64,000 bases of DNA from contig NZ_VFVY01000001.1 of assembly GCF_006442315.1 (NCBI RefSeq), forward strand, positions 310,001 to 374,000, in the 5' to 3' direction. Shown here piece by piece: positions 37,303 through 45,552 of this stretch. Each line of letters opens with the position of its first letter. Positions within the stretch are counted from its first letter, which is position 1. The notes beneath the pieces were generated by a model that did no database searches, had not been told where the DNA came from, and worked only from the letters and a program-made list of their open reading frames with translations. A program made the translations under genes and the position numbers. The stretch is from Mesorhizobium sp. B2-3-4 (GTDB lineage: Bacteria > Pseudomonadota > Alphaproteobacteria > Rhizobiales > Rhizobiaceae).

Positions 37303-37326
37303 GGCGAGCCCGGCCGAGGATTTCAG

Positions 37327-37884
37327 ATGACACACAGGAACGGGCTGACGGCGGGCGTGATGTGTGCCGTGGCCGCCGTCATCATAGCCGCGGCCGCTTT
37401 CTTCTATTTCCAAGTGCCTACCGCGGCCGACAGCAGGGCGATGATCCTCCCGGTCGACCCGGCGCCGCTTATTGTCGCCACGAAGGGCGGCGACCGGTCT
37501 TTCTCTATCGAAGTCGCCGACACCGATGCCGAACGCGAGGCTGGCCTGATGTACCGTCAGGACATGGCTAGCGATCACGGCATGTTGTTCGTCTTTCCGA
37601 TCCAGCAGCAGGTCGGCTTCTGGATGAAAAACACGCCGATGCCACTCGACATGGTTTTCATTGGCCAGGACGGCAAGATCCGCGCGATCAAGCACGGTGA
37701 GCCTCAATCGGAGGCCGTTGTTTCACCCGGCGTGCCGGTCCGCTTCGTGCTTGAGCTCAAGGCGGGCACCGCAGCCGCCAATGGCATCGAATATGGTAAC
37801 CTGCTGCACCATCCGGCCATCGGCACGGTCGGCGGTCCCGGGGTGCCGCCCACGGACAATGGCGATGCGCCAAACGGCGGCTGA
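37327..37884 (+). CDS. DUF192 domain protein, membrane-anchored or exported
   Basis: The 185-residue protein has a hydrophobic N-terminus (residues 8-28) and a DUF192 domain: FSIEVADTDAEREAGLMYRQDMASDHGMLFVFPIQQQVGFWMKNTPMPLDMVFIGQDGKI in the family's order. A C-terminal Pro/Gly-rich tail follows. DUF192 is widespread and of unknown function. Coding spacing from the cold-shock gene (24 bases, with GAGGA) suggests cotranscription. Confidence 0.85.
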   Translation: MTHRNGLTAGVMCAVAAVIIAAAAFFYFQVPTAADSRAMILPVDPAPLIVATKGGDRSFSIEVADTDAEREAGLMYRQDMASDHGMLFVFPIQQQVGFWMKNTPMPLDMVFIGQDGKIRAIKHGEPQSEAVVSPGVPVRFVLELKAGTAAANGIEYGNLLHHPAIGTVGGPGVPPTDNGDAPNGG

Positions 37885-37895
37885 GCGCAGGGATC

Positions 37896-38672
37896 ATGCA
37901 GCCGATGCAGTTTTTCTCCCATGACGGGTTCGATCTTGCCTTCCTCGACCGCCAGCCGGCATCGGGGAAGGGCGATCCGGTGCTCATGATCCACGGCTTC
38001 GCATCCAGCCACTATGTCAACTGGGTGTCGCCAGGCTGGTTCAAGACGCTCAACGATGCCGGCTACCGCGCCATCGCCTTCGACAATCGCGGCCACGGCG
38101 CCTCGTCGAAGAGCTACGACGAGGCCGACTACACACCCGCCAAAATGGCTTCGGATGCAGCCGCCCTGCTCGATCATCTCGGCATCGAGCGGGCCCATGT
38201 CATGGGCTATTCGATGGGTGCGCGCATCGCCGCGTTCCTGGCACTGTCCGATCCCGACAAGGTGGCGACATTGGTCTTCGGCGGCCTCGGCATCGGCATG
38301 ATCGACGGCGTCGGCGACTGGGATCCGATCGCCGCGGCTCTGCTGGCTGACGACCCGGCCACGACCACGCATCCGCGCGGCCGCTCTTTCCGCGCCTTCG
38401 CCGACCAGACCCGCAGCGACCGCCAGGCTCTGGCCGCCTGCATCGCCAAGTCACGCGAATTGCTCAGCGAGGACGACATCGCCCGCATCGCCCAGCCGAC
38501 GCTGGTCGCGGTCGGCACGACAGATGACATTGGCGGCTCGCCCGACGAGCTCGCCGCCTTGATGCCTAACGCCAAGGCCTTCCACATCGAGGGCCGGGAC
38601 CATATGCTGGCGGTCGGGGACAAGACCTTCAAGCAACGCGTGCTGGAGTTTTATGCGCAACATCCGCTTTAA
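37896..38672 (+). CDS. alpha/beta hydrolase
   Basis: The 258-residue cytosolic protein has an alpha/beta-hydrolase fold: MIHGFASSHYVNW with the oxyanion region, FDNRGHGAS, the nucleophile elbow GYSMGA with Ser106, and a likely catalytic His in EGRDHMLAVGD. It starts 11 bases after the DUF192 stop and overlaps the following membrane gene by 20 bases, so it is part of a run of same-strand genes. Substrate unknown; it resembles 3-oxoadipate enol-lactonase-like hydrolases only in general form. Confidence 0.85.
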   Translation: MQPMQFFSHDGFDLAFLDRQPASGKGDPVLMIHGFASSHYVNWVSPGWFKTLNDAGYRAIAFDNRGHGASSKSYDEADYTPAKMASDAAALLDHLGIERAHVMGYSMGARIAAFLALSDPDKVATLVFGGLGIGMIDGVGDWDPIAAALLADDPATTTHPRGRSFRAFADQTRSDRQALAACIAKSRELLSEDDIARIAQPTLVAVGTTDDIGGSPDELAALMPNAKAFHIEGRDHMLAVGDKTFKQRVLEFYAQHPL

Positions 38673-39066
38673 GCGGGGGGCAAATGTGGGGGTGGTGGTG
38701 GCGCAATGGGGAAGGGCCGCCGACGCGTCGACCGCGATCGTGCAGGGAAAATTCGGCAAGCGCTCAGTGATCCTGGCGCTGTGCGCTTTCGCGGCGGGGC
38801 TGCTGGCCATCATCATCATGGTGGCGATGCCCGGCGATGCATCCCAACCGGTGCAGAACCTCGCCACGGGCTTTTTCATGGCTGTGTTTCTGCTGGCGGG
38901 GCCTCTGGCAAACCTGACCGGCTTCGTCTTCGGCATCATGGCGCTGGCGCGTTCGAACGACAGCCGCTCGCTCGGCGTGCTGGGGATCATCCTCAACGGG
39001 TTTTCGGTGGCCGTGGGGGTCGGCATCCTGGCGGCCATGGCCTCGACGATAGGCGCTTTCACCTGA
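38653..39066 (+). CDS. small membrane protein, unknown function
   Basis: The 137-residue protein has three predicted membrane helices (about 39-57, 69-98 and 107-134) and a basic N-terminus. GGAG five bases before ATG 38653 supports that start, which overlaps the upstream hydrolase by 20 bases; GTG codons near 38690 are alternatives. Its stop abuts the convergent HD-domain gene with no space between. No family recognised. Confidence 0.65.
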   Translation: MRNIRFKRGANVGVVVAQWGRAADASTAIVQGKFGKRSVILALCAFAAGLLAIIIMVAMPGDASQPVQNLATGFFMAVFLLAGPLANLTGFVFGIMALARSNDSRSLGVLGIILNGFSVAVGVGILAAMASTIGAFT

Positions 39067-39675
39067 TCATTTTTCGTCGGTGGCGAGCGCCTCCAGCGAC
39101 CGCGCCAGGTTCAGTTTCGCCTGCGGCTCGAAGCGCCGGCGAAATTCCTCGGTGTGGAAGATATGCGCTCGGCCGAGGAAGGCCTTCAGAACCTCGCCGC
39201 GGCCGGCGCGCCACATCGGCTCCTCCACCCAGTCATACTCGCGGCGAACCGCGTGTTCATAGGCGTCGAACGCGTCCGGAGCCGCACCCAGGATCGAAAG
39301 GTCCATGTCGAGGAACAGGCTGGCATCCCGCATCGCGGCGGCGTCTTCGAAGAGCGGCAACTGGTGCGTGGCGGTGGCGAGGATCATCGCACTGACGCGC
39401 TTGAGGCGCGCGGCATCGACGCGATCCGCCAGGAGCCTTTCGGCAAGGGCGGCGCTTTGCGCCTCATTGTCTTTGGCCCGGCTGTCGTAGATGGCATCGT
39501 GGAACCAGATCGCCGCCTCGACGGCGCCGGGGTCGCCGAGCTCCTCTCGATACTCGCCGGCAAGTGCAAGCATCGCCTCGATATGCGCAAGGCCGTGATA
39601 GTGACGGCTTTCGGCGCCATAGAGCGCCGAAAGCTCGGTTTTCAGGGCGTTGTCTATCAAGGGTTCGTTTTCCAT
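39067..39675 (-). CDS. HD-domain metal-dependent phosphohydrolase-like protein
   Basis: The 202-residue protein has HD-domain features: RHYHGLAHIEAM with His31, then AIWFHDAIYD with the His59-Asp60 pair, and a later Asp in SLFLDMDLSILG. These residues bind metal in HD phosphohydrolases. It resembles conserved bacterial predicted metal-dependent HD proteins of unknown substrate. It runs to the very end of the convergent membrane gene. Confidence 0.85.
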   Translation of the reverse strand: MENEPLIDNALKTELSALYGAESRHYHGLAHIEAMLALAGEYREELGDPGAVEAAIWFHDAIYDSRAKDNEAQSAALAERLLADRVDAARLKRVSAMILATATHQLPLFEDAAAMRDASLFLDMDLSILGAAPDAFDAYEHAVRREYDWVEEPMWRAGRGEVLKAFLGRAHIFHTEEFRRRFEPQAKLNLARSLEALATDEK

Positions 39676-39808
39676 GGCTGCTTGAATTCCTGCGAACCAA
39701 ATCCATTTGAAACTGCACTAAGGAAAATTGAGTTCAATCGTGCTATGATCTGGCTTATATGTGCGGCCGGATACCAGCCAGACTAGCAGGACGCAGGACG
39801 AGACGTCG

Positions 39809-40657
39809 ATGAACAGCATCAGCATTTCCCGCCACAGCGCGTTGCAGCCGGTCGATCCGATCTGGCGGTCGATCCGCGACGAAGCAATGGAGGCGGTCAA
39901 CCGCGATCCGTTGCTGGCCGCGTTCCTCTATTCGACGATCCTCAACCAGGAGAGCCTGGAAGAAGCGGTCATCCACAGGATCGCGGAGCGGCTGGCGCAC
40001 CAGGATATCGGCTCCGATCTTATCCGCCAGACCTTCAAATCGATGCTGGCCGACGACAAGGACTGGCCGACCACGGTGCGCGTCGACATCCAGGCCTATT
40101 TCGACCGCGACCCGGCTTGCGACCGTTTCATCATGCCGGTGCTCTATTTCAAGGGCTTTCATGCCATCCAGACCCATCGGCTGGCGCATTGGCTGTGGAA
40201 CCACGGCCGCAAGGATTTCGCGCTCTATCTGCAGAGCCGTTCGTCCGCTGTGTTCCAGACCGACATCAATCCGGCAGCGCGCATCGGCAAGGGCATCTTC
40301 ATCGATCACGCCACCGGCCTCGTGGTCGGCGAGACGGCGGTGATCGAGGACGACGTGTCGATCCTGCATGGCGTCACGTTGGGCGGCACCGGCAAGGCCG
40401 GCGGCGACCGCCACCCCAAGATCCGCCATGGCGTGCTGATCGGCGCGGGTGCCAAGATTCTCGGCAACATCGAAATCGGCCATTGCTCCAAGATAGCCGC
40501 CGGATCGGTGGTGCTGTCGCCCGTGCCGCACAACAAGACGGTAGCCGGCGTGCCGGCCCGCGTGGTTGGCGAAACCGGTTGCGACCAGCCCTCGCGCCAG
40601 ATGGACCAGCTTCTGCCGTCGCAGAAGATGGACCACGTGATCAGTTTCGATATCTGA
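39809..40657 (+). CDS. cysE: serine O-acetyltransferase
   Basis: The 282-residue protein has the N-terminal helical domain (WRSIRDEAMEAVNRDPLLAAFLYSTIL) and the left-handed beta-helix of CysE with INPAARIGKGIFIDHATGLVVGETA and SILHGVTLGGTGKAGGDRHP. It transfers acetyl from acetyl-CoA to serine, the committed step to cysteine, and normally associates with CysK. The ATG at 39809 begins the homologous part; AGGA is about 11 bases before it. It is a single gene before DUF3126. Confidence 0.95.
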   Translation: MNSISISRHSALQPVDPIWRSIRDEAMEAVNRDPLLAAFLYSTILNQESLEEAVIHRIAERLAHQDIGSDLIRQTFKSMLADDKDWPTTVRVDIQAYFDRDPACDRFIMPVLYFKGFHAIQTHRLAHWLWNHGRKDFALYLQSRSSAVFQTDINPAARIGKGIFIDHATGLVVGETAVIEDDVSILHGVTLGGTGKAGGDRHPKIRHGVLIGAGAKILGNIEIGHCSKIAAGSVVLSPVPHNKTVAGVPARVVGETGCDQPSRQMDQLLPSQKMDHVISFDI

Positions 40658-40800
40658 TTTGCAATTGTCCGGCATGAGCGTGATTTGCCGGGCGGCGCTG
40701 CCGCTTCCGGTGCAATAAGGCCGGCTTGCCTTTACATCGCCATTGTCGACGTGCCAGAAGCGCCGTTCAAACGAGCAAGCCCGATGATCGGAGAAGACTG

Positions 40801-41004
40801 TTGAAGCCGGACGAAATCAGAAAGCTGGACGCCTATTTCAAGCGCGTCTTCCAGAACCCCAAGCTGGTGGTCAAGGCACGGCCGCGCAAGGAAGATTCGG
40901 CCGAGGTCTATGTCGGTGACGAGTTCCTCGGCATCGTCTTCAAGGATGAGGACGACGGCGATTACAATTTCTCGATGGCAATCCTCGACATCGACCTGGG
41001 CTGA
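40801..41004 (+). CDS. DUF3126 family protein
   Basis: A 67-residue protein matching DUF3126, a small alphaproteobacterial family: LKPDEIRKLDAYFKRVF, VVKARPRKEDSAEVYVGDEFLG and DEDDGDYNFSMAILD. It starts at TTG 40801, seven bases after GGAG, and the homology begins there. It commonly lies beside cysE in rhizobia, as here, but no function is known. Confidence 0.85.
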   Translation: MKPDEIRKLDAYFKRVFQNPKLVVKARPRKEDSAEVYVGDEFLGIVFKDEDDGDYNFSMAILDIDLG

Positions 41005-41018
41005 GCCCACAAGCCTAT

Positions 41019-41045
41019 GGCCGGCCGCGTCAAGCGCGGCCGGCC
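41019..41045. terminator. perfect GC hairpin between convergent genes
   Basis: Arms 41019-41029 and 41035-41045 are a perfect 11-base inverted repeat around TCAAG. It separates DUF3126 from the convergent hypothetical gene. No T-run follows. Confidence 0.6.
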
Positions 41046-41059
41046 CTGCTTCCAGCCTA

Positions 41060-41803
41060 TCAATTCCCGGTCTTGAGAATGCGCCTCGCCTCGGCCGTGA
41101 TCGCGGCGTCGAGCGTCTGCCAGTCGCCGAGAAATTCCTTGGGAAAGCGATAGGTGAGGCTCAGGTCGTCCCCGACCTGGATGTCCCGCTCGCAAGGAGC
41201 CAGCGATTCGCCGGCGCTCGGCCCGCTCAGGCAGCGGGCCACGAAGGGGTCCTTGCCCACGCGCTTGCCCACGACCAGCACTTCGTTCAAGTAGCCCGAT
41301 TTCTCATTGAACCCGTAGATCGTCGTACCGCCGGGTCCTGGAATGCCGGGCTGGACGATCAGTGCGCTGTAGATCGGCCCGAACCGGCCGCTCATGTCGC
41401 GCGACATCATCTGCTGCTCGAAGGACAGGAAGACGATGTTCCTGTTGGCCCCGGCGTGGTTGAAATCATCACGCGTTGCCGCGCTGTAGCCGTCCATCTG
41501 GGGATAGCGCAGATAAAGGTCGAGACGTGAGGCGATGCCGTCGCGCCGAGCTTGCTCGAAGCGGATGAAGTTGGCCGGCACGGTGATGATGTTTTTGCCG
41601 ATCACCACCTCGCGAACGGTCGCATCGTCGGTATATCCGGCCATGGCAATGGAACGCCCGAACCATTTGCCGCCAAGGCTGATCGCTATCGACAGCAGGG
41701 CAAGCACTGCGAAGGCATAGAACACCCGCTTCATCAGCGCAGAATCGACCACGGTGAGTTCTGGCCCGTCGGCGATCGCTGCCTGCTTCATTTCAGTCCT
41801 CAT
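41060..41803 (-). CDS. single-pass membrane protein, unknown function
   Basis: The product of about 247 residues has one membrane helix (about 24-44 from the chosen start) and a large periplasmic part with FLSFEQQMMSRDMSGRF, GTTIYGFNEKSGYLNEVLVV and a C-terminal LSLTYRFPKEFLGDW. No family is recognised, but conserved-looking charged and aromatic positions suggest a real folded domain. The start is uncertain: ATG 41803 has GGAAGG upstream, ATG 41821 and 41791 are alternatives. It is divergent from a small membrane protein. Confidence 0.65.
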   Translation of the reverse strand: MRTEMKQAAIADGPELTVVDSALMKRVFYAFAVLALLSIAISLGGKWFGRSIAMAGYTDDATVREVVIGKNIITVPANFIRFEQARRDGIASRLDLYLRYPQMDGYSAATRDDFNHAGANRNIVFLSFEQQMMSRDMSGRFGPIYSALIVQPGIPGPGGTTIYGFNEKSGYLNEVLVVGKRVGKDPFVARCLSGPSAGESLAPCERDIQVGDDLSLTYRFPKEFLGDWQTLDAAITAEARRILKTGN

Positions 41804-41914
41804 CCCGCCGCCTTCCGCCATCCGGGGTGTCCCTCGGCGGCACACATCGCACGGCACGGCTCTTGCAGCCTTGCTGAAACGACTGTGCGATTTCATGGTA
41901 AACGGAGGGTTAAT

Positions 41915-42250
41915 TTGGCCCAGGTGGAGCTCTTGGTGTTTGCTTTTGTCGTCGGGCTGACGGTGTGCGGGCTGACCGGCTCGACGATGGAGTTGATCTC
42001 GGGCCGCAGGGTCGCCTTCGCTGAACCCTATGTGTCGCCAGCGCATGTGCTGCGTTCACTGGCCGCCACAGCCGGCGCCGGGCCTTTCATGCTGGTCAAT
42101 GAAGCGCTCGATGCGCGGCGCGAGGGCCGCATCTCGACAGTGGCGCTCCTGTCATGCGGCTGCACGGCCATTGCCTGGTCCCTGGCGCTCGGCATCGTCG
42201 TGCTCGCCATTGCTTCATGGGCGGTCCGTCTCCTAGGGTCTCCAGCCTGA
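41915..42250 (+). CDS. small membrane protein, unknown function
   Basis: A 111-residue protein with membrane helices near the N-terminus (VELLVFAFVVGLTVCGL) and C-terminus (AIAWSLALGIVVLAIASW), and a middle segment of charged and small residues. It starts at TTG 41915, six bases after GGAGG. A frame open farther upstream is not supported. It precedes the gamma carbonic anhydrase by 19 bases and is likely cotranscribed with it. No function. Confidence 0.65.
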   Translation: MAQVELLVFAFVVGLTVCGLTGSTMELISGRRVAFAEPYVSPAHVLRSLAATAGAGPFMLVNEALDARREGRISTVALLSCGCTAIAWSLALGIVVLAIASWAVRLLGSPA

Positions 42251-42269
42251 GACGATTCGGAGACCGACA

Positions 42270-42797
42270 ATGCCGCTTTATGCGATCGATGGAACGGAGC
42301 CCAGCTTCGCGGATGCCGATACAAACTGGATCGCTCCCGACGCCACGCTGATCGGCGATGTCAGGATCGGCCGCAATGCCGGCTTCTGGTTCGGCGTCGT
42401 CATCAGGGGCGACAACGAACCTATTGTCATTGGCGCCGACACCAACGTGCAGGAACATACCGTCATGCACACCGACCCCGGTTTTCCCTTGACCATCGGG
42501 CAGGGCTGCACGATCGGCCACCGCGCCATGCTGCACGGCTGCACGATCGGCGACAATAGCCTGATCGGCATGGGTGCCATCGTGCTCAACGGTGCGAAAA
42601 TAGGCAGGAATTCACTGGTCGGCGCCGGCGCGCTGGTCACCGAAGGCAAGGAATTTCCCGACAATTCGTTGATCGTCGGCTCGCCCGCGAAGGCGATCCG
42701 GGCGCTGGACGATGCGGCGGTCGAACGGCTGCGCGGCTCGGCCGCGCATTACGTCGCCAATGCCAAGCGCTTCAAGGCCGGGCTGAAGAAGGTTTGA
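42270..42797 (+). CDS. gamma carbonic anhydrase family protein
   Basis: The 175-residue protein is a left-handed beta-helix of hexapeptide repeats with the metal-binding histidines at H67 (QEHTVMH), H84 and H89 (IGHRAMLHG), as in gamma-class carbonic anhydrase and its CaiE/PaaY-like relatives. Whether it hydrates CO2 or acts as a transferase-like scaffold cannot be decided. It is a common single-copy gene in rhizobia. GGAG precedes the ATG. It may share a transcript with the small membrane gene before it. Confidence 0.9.
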   Translation: MPLYAIDGTEPSFADADTNWIAPDATLIGDVRIGRNAGFWFGVVIRGDNEPIVIGADTNVQEHTVMHTDPGFPLTIGQGCTIGHRAMLHGCTIGDNSLIGMGAIVLNGAKIGRNSLVGAGALVTEGKEFPDNSLIVGSPAKAIRALDDAAVERLRGSAAHYVANAKRFKAGLKKV

Positions 42798-42802
42798 GCC
42801 TT

Positions 42803-43708
42803 TCAATTGGCTTCGGCGATGTCCTCGCATCGGGCCAGCGCCCAGCTCATGTCCGCATCGCTGCCTTCGAGTGCGGCGTCATAAAGCACCTCGATCCCGA
42901 TCCGGAGCTGAAAGCAAACCAGCCGTTGCCGATGGTGAAGCCGGTCCGGCTGGCTACTCTCGAAGAAGTGGGCCTGCTGTTCCATGCAGTCGAGCCATGG
43001 GCGCCAGAAAAGGATGTTGGCGACGTCGTAGAGCGGGTCGCCGAGCAAGGCTTCCGACCAATCGATGACCCCGGTAATGCGGCCCGCATCGGCGAGAACA
43101 TTGTTTGAGCCGAAGTCGCCATGCACCAGTTTACGTATCTCCGGGCAGTGCGCGACCAATTGGCCTGTCCGATCAAGAATGGCGCGGACGCGCCCCATGT
43201 CGACCTGTATGGCGGCCTTGCCCCAATCACGGCAATCCTCGTTGCCGGCAAGCAGAAAATCGCGCCAATTGCGGAACCTGCCAACGCCGGACGCATCGAA
43301 AGGCCCAAAGCCGCTGGTTCCGGCTGTGTCGGCGCCTGCGATCGCGTCCAGGATTTTCGATACCGGGTCCAGTATGGCGGGCAGGTCGGCGACGGCCATG
43401 TCCTCCAGGGTGATACCGGCCGCACGCCGCGAGACGCAGCACCAATGGTCGCCATCGCCAAGAGGATCGATTGTCACGATCGGCGGAATAGGCAAGTCGG
43501 CGCTCGCGAAGCGCTGGAACAGGAAACGGTCCTTTTCGAAGCCCGCCGATGAATGATTGATGCGTGCGATGTAGGGACTGCCTGCGTCGCCGAAACCAAA
43601 GGCCTGCGATTCCTCGCCTTCGGACATGCGCTGAAAGTCGGAAATGTCGGCAAAGCGACGTGCGAGATGCGCCAGGATCTGGGAGGGTGCGACAGCCGGT
43701 TTGGTCAT
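42803..43708 (-). CDS. aminoglycoside phosphotransferase (APH) family kinase-like protein
   Basis: The 301-residue protein has an APH-type kinase fold: a Lys-containing N-lobe region (SPYIARINHSSAGFEKDRFLF), the catalytic loop LVHGDFGSNNVL and the metal-binding GVIDWSEALLGDPLYDVAN. It most resembles hygromycin-B kinase-like members. In rhizobia such proteins usually have no proven antibiotic role and may phosphorylate a metabolite. It overlaps none of its neighbours and is convergent with the carbonic anhydrase. Start ATG 43708 has a weak site. Confidence 0.85.
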   Translation of the reverse strand: MTKPAVAPSQILAHLARRFADISDFQRMSEGEESQAFGFGDAGSPYIARINHSSAGFEKDRFLFQRFASADLPIPPIVTIDPLGDGDHWCCVSRRAAGITLEDMAVADLPAILDPVSKILDAIAGADTAGTSGFGPFDASGVGRFRNWRDFLLAGNEDCRDWGKAAIQVDMGRVRAILDRTGQLVAHCPEIRKLVHGDFGSNNVLADAGRITGVIDWSEALLGDPLYDVANILFWRPWLDCMEQQAHFFESSQPDRLHHRQRLVCFQLRIGIEVLYDAALEGSDADMSWALARCEDIAEAN

Positions 43709-43799
43709 AGCCGCGCTAGGTAGCCGTCCTTTTCGAGGGTTTCCAGGAAATCCGATGGCGGCCGGTAGCAAATGACATAGTGCCATCGCCAGAAATGGC

Positions 43800-43828
43800 G
43801 GAGCCGGCCCGGGGACGGGGCCGGCTCC
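43800..43828. terminator. strong GC hairpin, possible terminator
   Basis: A perfect 11-base inverted repeat (43800-43810 and 43818-43828) with a seven-base loop lies between two minus-strand genes. On either strand only a short T-poor stretch follows, so it may act as a pause or attenuator instead. Confidence 0.45.
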
Positions 43829-43879
43829 TTTGACCCGGTCGTTGGGGACGGGGAGGGTGGGGACTCGACCGGGTTTCTC

Positions 43880-43913
43880 GTTGGGCGCGACGCCATCGTG
43901 CGGCGCGCCCGAC
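43880..43913 (-). terminator. hairpin just downstream of BTLCP gene copy 2
   Basis: Arms GTTGGGCGCG (43880-43889) and CGCGCCCGAC (43904-43913) pair with one wobble, 14 bases beyond the stop of the minus-strand BTLCP gene. The minus-strand sequence after it lacks a T-run. It may help end that transcript. Confidence 0.45.
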
Positions 43914-43926
43914 TTCTTCGGCGTCC

Positions 43927-44535
43927 TTAGCGAACGCTGGCGACCGCGTCGGAACGGCCGTCGTTGATCATCACCCAAACGCCGGAATTCTCCGTCGATT
44001 GGCGCTTGAGATAGGTGTATTCGGTGTCTGTCCAGGACAGGACCTTGGTCTGCAGGTTGTCGAGGATGAACTCGCCAAGGCTGGTGCGAACCGTCAGCAC
44101 GGCATGGCCGTCGCCATTCGGCTGCCGCGCCACCGTCATCAAGAGGTCGCCGGCCGGCACGCCCGCATCCATCAGCTCGCGGCGCTTTTCCAGCGCGTAG
44201 TCCTCGCAGTCGCCGAAGCCATTGTCCGGATACGCCCAGTATTCCTCGACACCGTAGTTTTCCATGTCGGTGCGCGGCTTGACGCGGGTGTTCACCGAAT
44301 TGTTGATGTTGACGATCGTTGCCCAGAGTTTGCGGGTCAGATCGACCGGCGGTCCCTTGGGCGTCTTTTCGTTGCATTCGCCGGGAATGCGTTGGCAGAA
44401 TTCGTAGTGGCCAACCGGCTGGGTGGTGCGGCCGCCGGTGTGCATATAGGCCGGTCCCGCGGCATATGCTGATCCCCAGGCGGAAAGCTGCATCGCCATT
44501 GCCATCAGCAACAGCTTGCCCCTCGTCTTTTTCAT
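43927..44535 (-). CDS. BTLCP family transglutaminase-like cysteine protease (copy 2)
   Basis: The 202-residue protein shares the exported BTLCP layout with copy 1 at 5725: signal peptide, then GGRTTQPVGHYEFC, NGFGDCEDYALEKRREL with C110, GDGHAVLTVR with H144 and EFILDN with D159. The two copies differ clearly in the N-terminal and final regions, so they are old paralogues. GGGAG precedes the ATG. There is no adjacent adhesin or c-di-GMP effector gene. Confidence 0.9.
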   Translation of the reverse strand: MKKTRGKLLLMAMAMQLSAWGSAYAAGPAYMHTGGRTTQPVGHYEFCQRIPGECNEKTPKGPPVDLTRKLWATIVNINNSVNTRVKPRTDMENYGVEEYWAYPDNGFGDCEDYALEKRRELMDAGVPAGDLLMTVARQPNGDGHAVLTVRTSLGEFILDNLQTKVLSWTDTEYTYLKRQSTENSGVWVMINDGRSDAVASVR

Positions 44536-44771
44536 TATTCAGTCTCCCCGTTCGAAGGAGACATTGCCACAGCTGGATTTATTTGACGCAAAGGCGCGAA
44601 GTAGATATTAAGTAAAACGCCCGTAGAATAAACATAAAATTTGAATCATTTAAGTATTAAATTGTTTGGATTGTCGGATCGGCTGCCGGCAAACCGGTAC
44701 CCGCGCCGGCCATTTCAGCCGATCGGCCCCGCTGGGTCGAGGGTAAATAAACCACCGTTGCTCGAAATCAA

Positions 44772-44796
44772 AAAACCGGCCGCGAGGGCCGGTTTT
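44772..44796 (-). terminator. intrinsic terminator, double PilZ gene
   Basis: A perfect 10-base stem (44772-44781 with 44787-44796) and GCGAG loop is followed on the minus strand by six T (GGCCGGTTTTTT). It lies 20 bases beyond the PilZ gene's stop and is a textbook terminator for it, also usable in reverse. Confidence 0.85.
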
Positions 44797-44815
44797 GCGG
44801 TTGCCTTGCGAACTT

Positions 44816-45433
44816 TCAGGCGCGCCGCGTGTTGAATTCGGAATCGAGCGTTTCGGGACGCTGGATGACGGCGAACTCGATGGCCACGCCATCTTCGAAG
44901 TGTCGCACGACCTGGCCACGCATGGTGCCCAGCATGACCTGGACGCCGATGGCGGGCTTGACGTCGATTTCGATGGCGGCGCCGGAGAGCGACAGATCAA
45001 TGATCCGGCACTGATACTGGCGCCCGTCGGTGAGCTGCAGCACGCTGGTCGGATTGCGTGGCGCGACGCGCTCGTGGCGGCGGTCTTCGGGCAGGTCGAG
45101 CTCGTGCTTGTTGGCGAGCCAGGTCAACTGCGCCGCTAGCTTGTCCTTCTTGCGGTCGGACGCGATCACCGTCATGGCGAAGCCATCCTGGAGCGTGCGT
45201 GTCACCACGCCCTCGATGCGGCCGATATGATCGATATAGGCGATGACTTTTTCGCCGGGCATGCCGATGCGGTCGGTGCGAAGCGCGACATTGCCGGGCG
45301 ACATGTCCACGACCTGGCACGGGTGCTCGGTGCGATCCTCCAGCATGAATCGTCCGTATATCTTGACCCGGACGCGCTGAAAGTTACGCCTTTCAGCTTG
45401 GGACGGCGCGTAGTCGACCGCCGCTGACCTCAT
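44816..45433 (-). CDS. protein with two PilZ domains
   Basis: The 205-residue soluble protein holds two PilZ-like domains. The first has RRNFQRV (R16-x3-R20) and DMSPGN (D43, S45, but N48 where Gly is expected). The second has DRRHERV (119-123) and DLSLSGAAIE (146-155) with a complete D-x-S-x-x-G. The second is the better candidate for binding cyclic di-GMP. Tandem PilZ proteins are common in rhizobia. A strong terminator follows. No partner gene is evident. Confidence 0.85.
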   Translation of the reverse strand: MRSAAVDYAPSQAERRNFQRVRVKIYGRFMLEDRTEHPCQVVDMSPGNVALRTDRIGMPGEKVIAYIDHIGRIEGVVTRTLQDGFAMTVIASDRKKDKLAAQLTWLANKHELDLPEDRRHERVAPRNPTSVLQLTDGRQYQCRIIDLSLSGAAIEIDVKPAIGVQVMLGTMRGQVVRHFEDGVAIEFAVIQRPETLDSEFNTRRA

Positions 45434-45552
45434 GACTGCCTACACCCCGTTTGGCATTCCCGCGCGTGGATGCGAGGAACTTCAGCACAGAAGTACAACA
45501 AAGCGGGTTAACAAAGGGGAAAAACGAGCCCCCAAGATCGTGCGATCATCAA

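Noticed and set aside
42803..43708. Antibiotic-resistance call for the APH-like gene
   Set aside because: APH fold is present, but chromosomal rhizobial members are generally of unknown substrate; no mobile context supports resistance.
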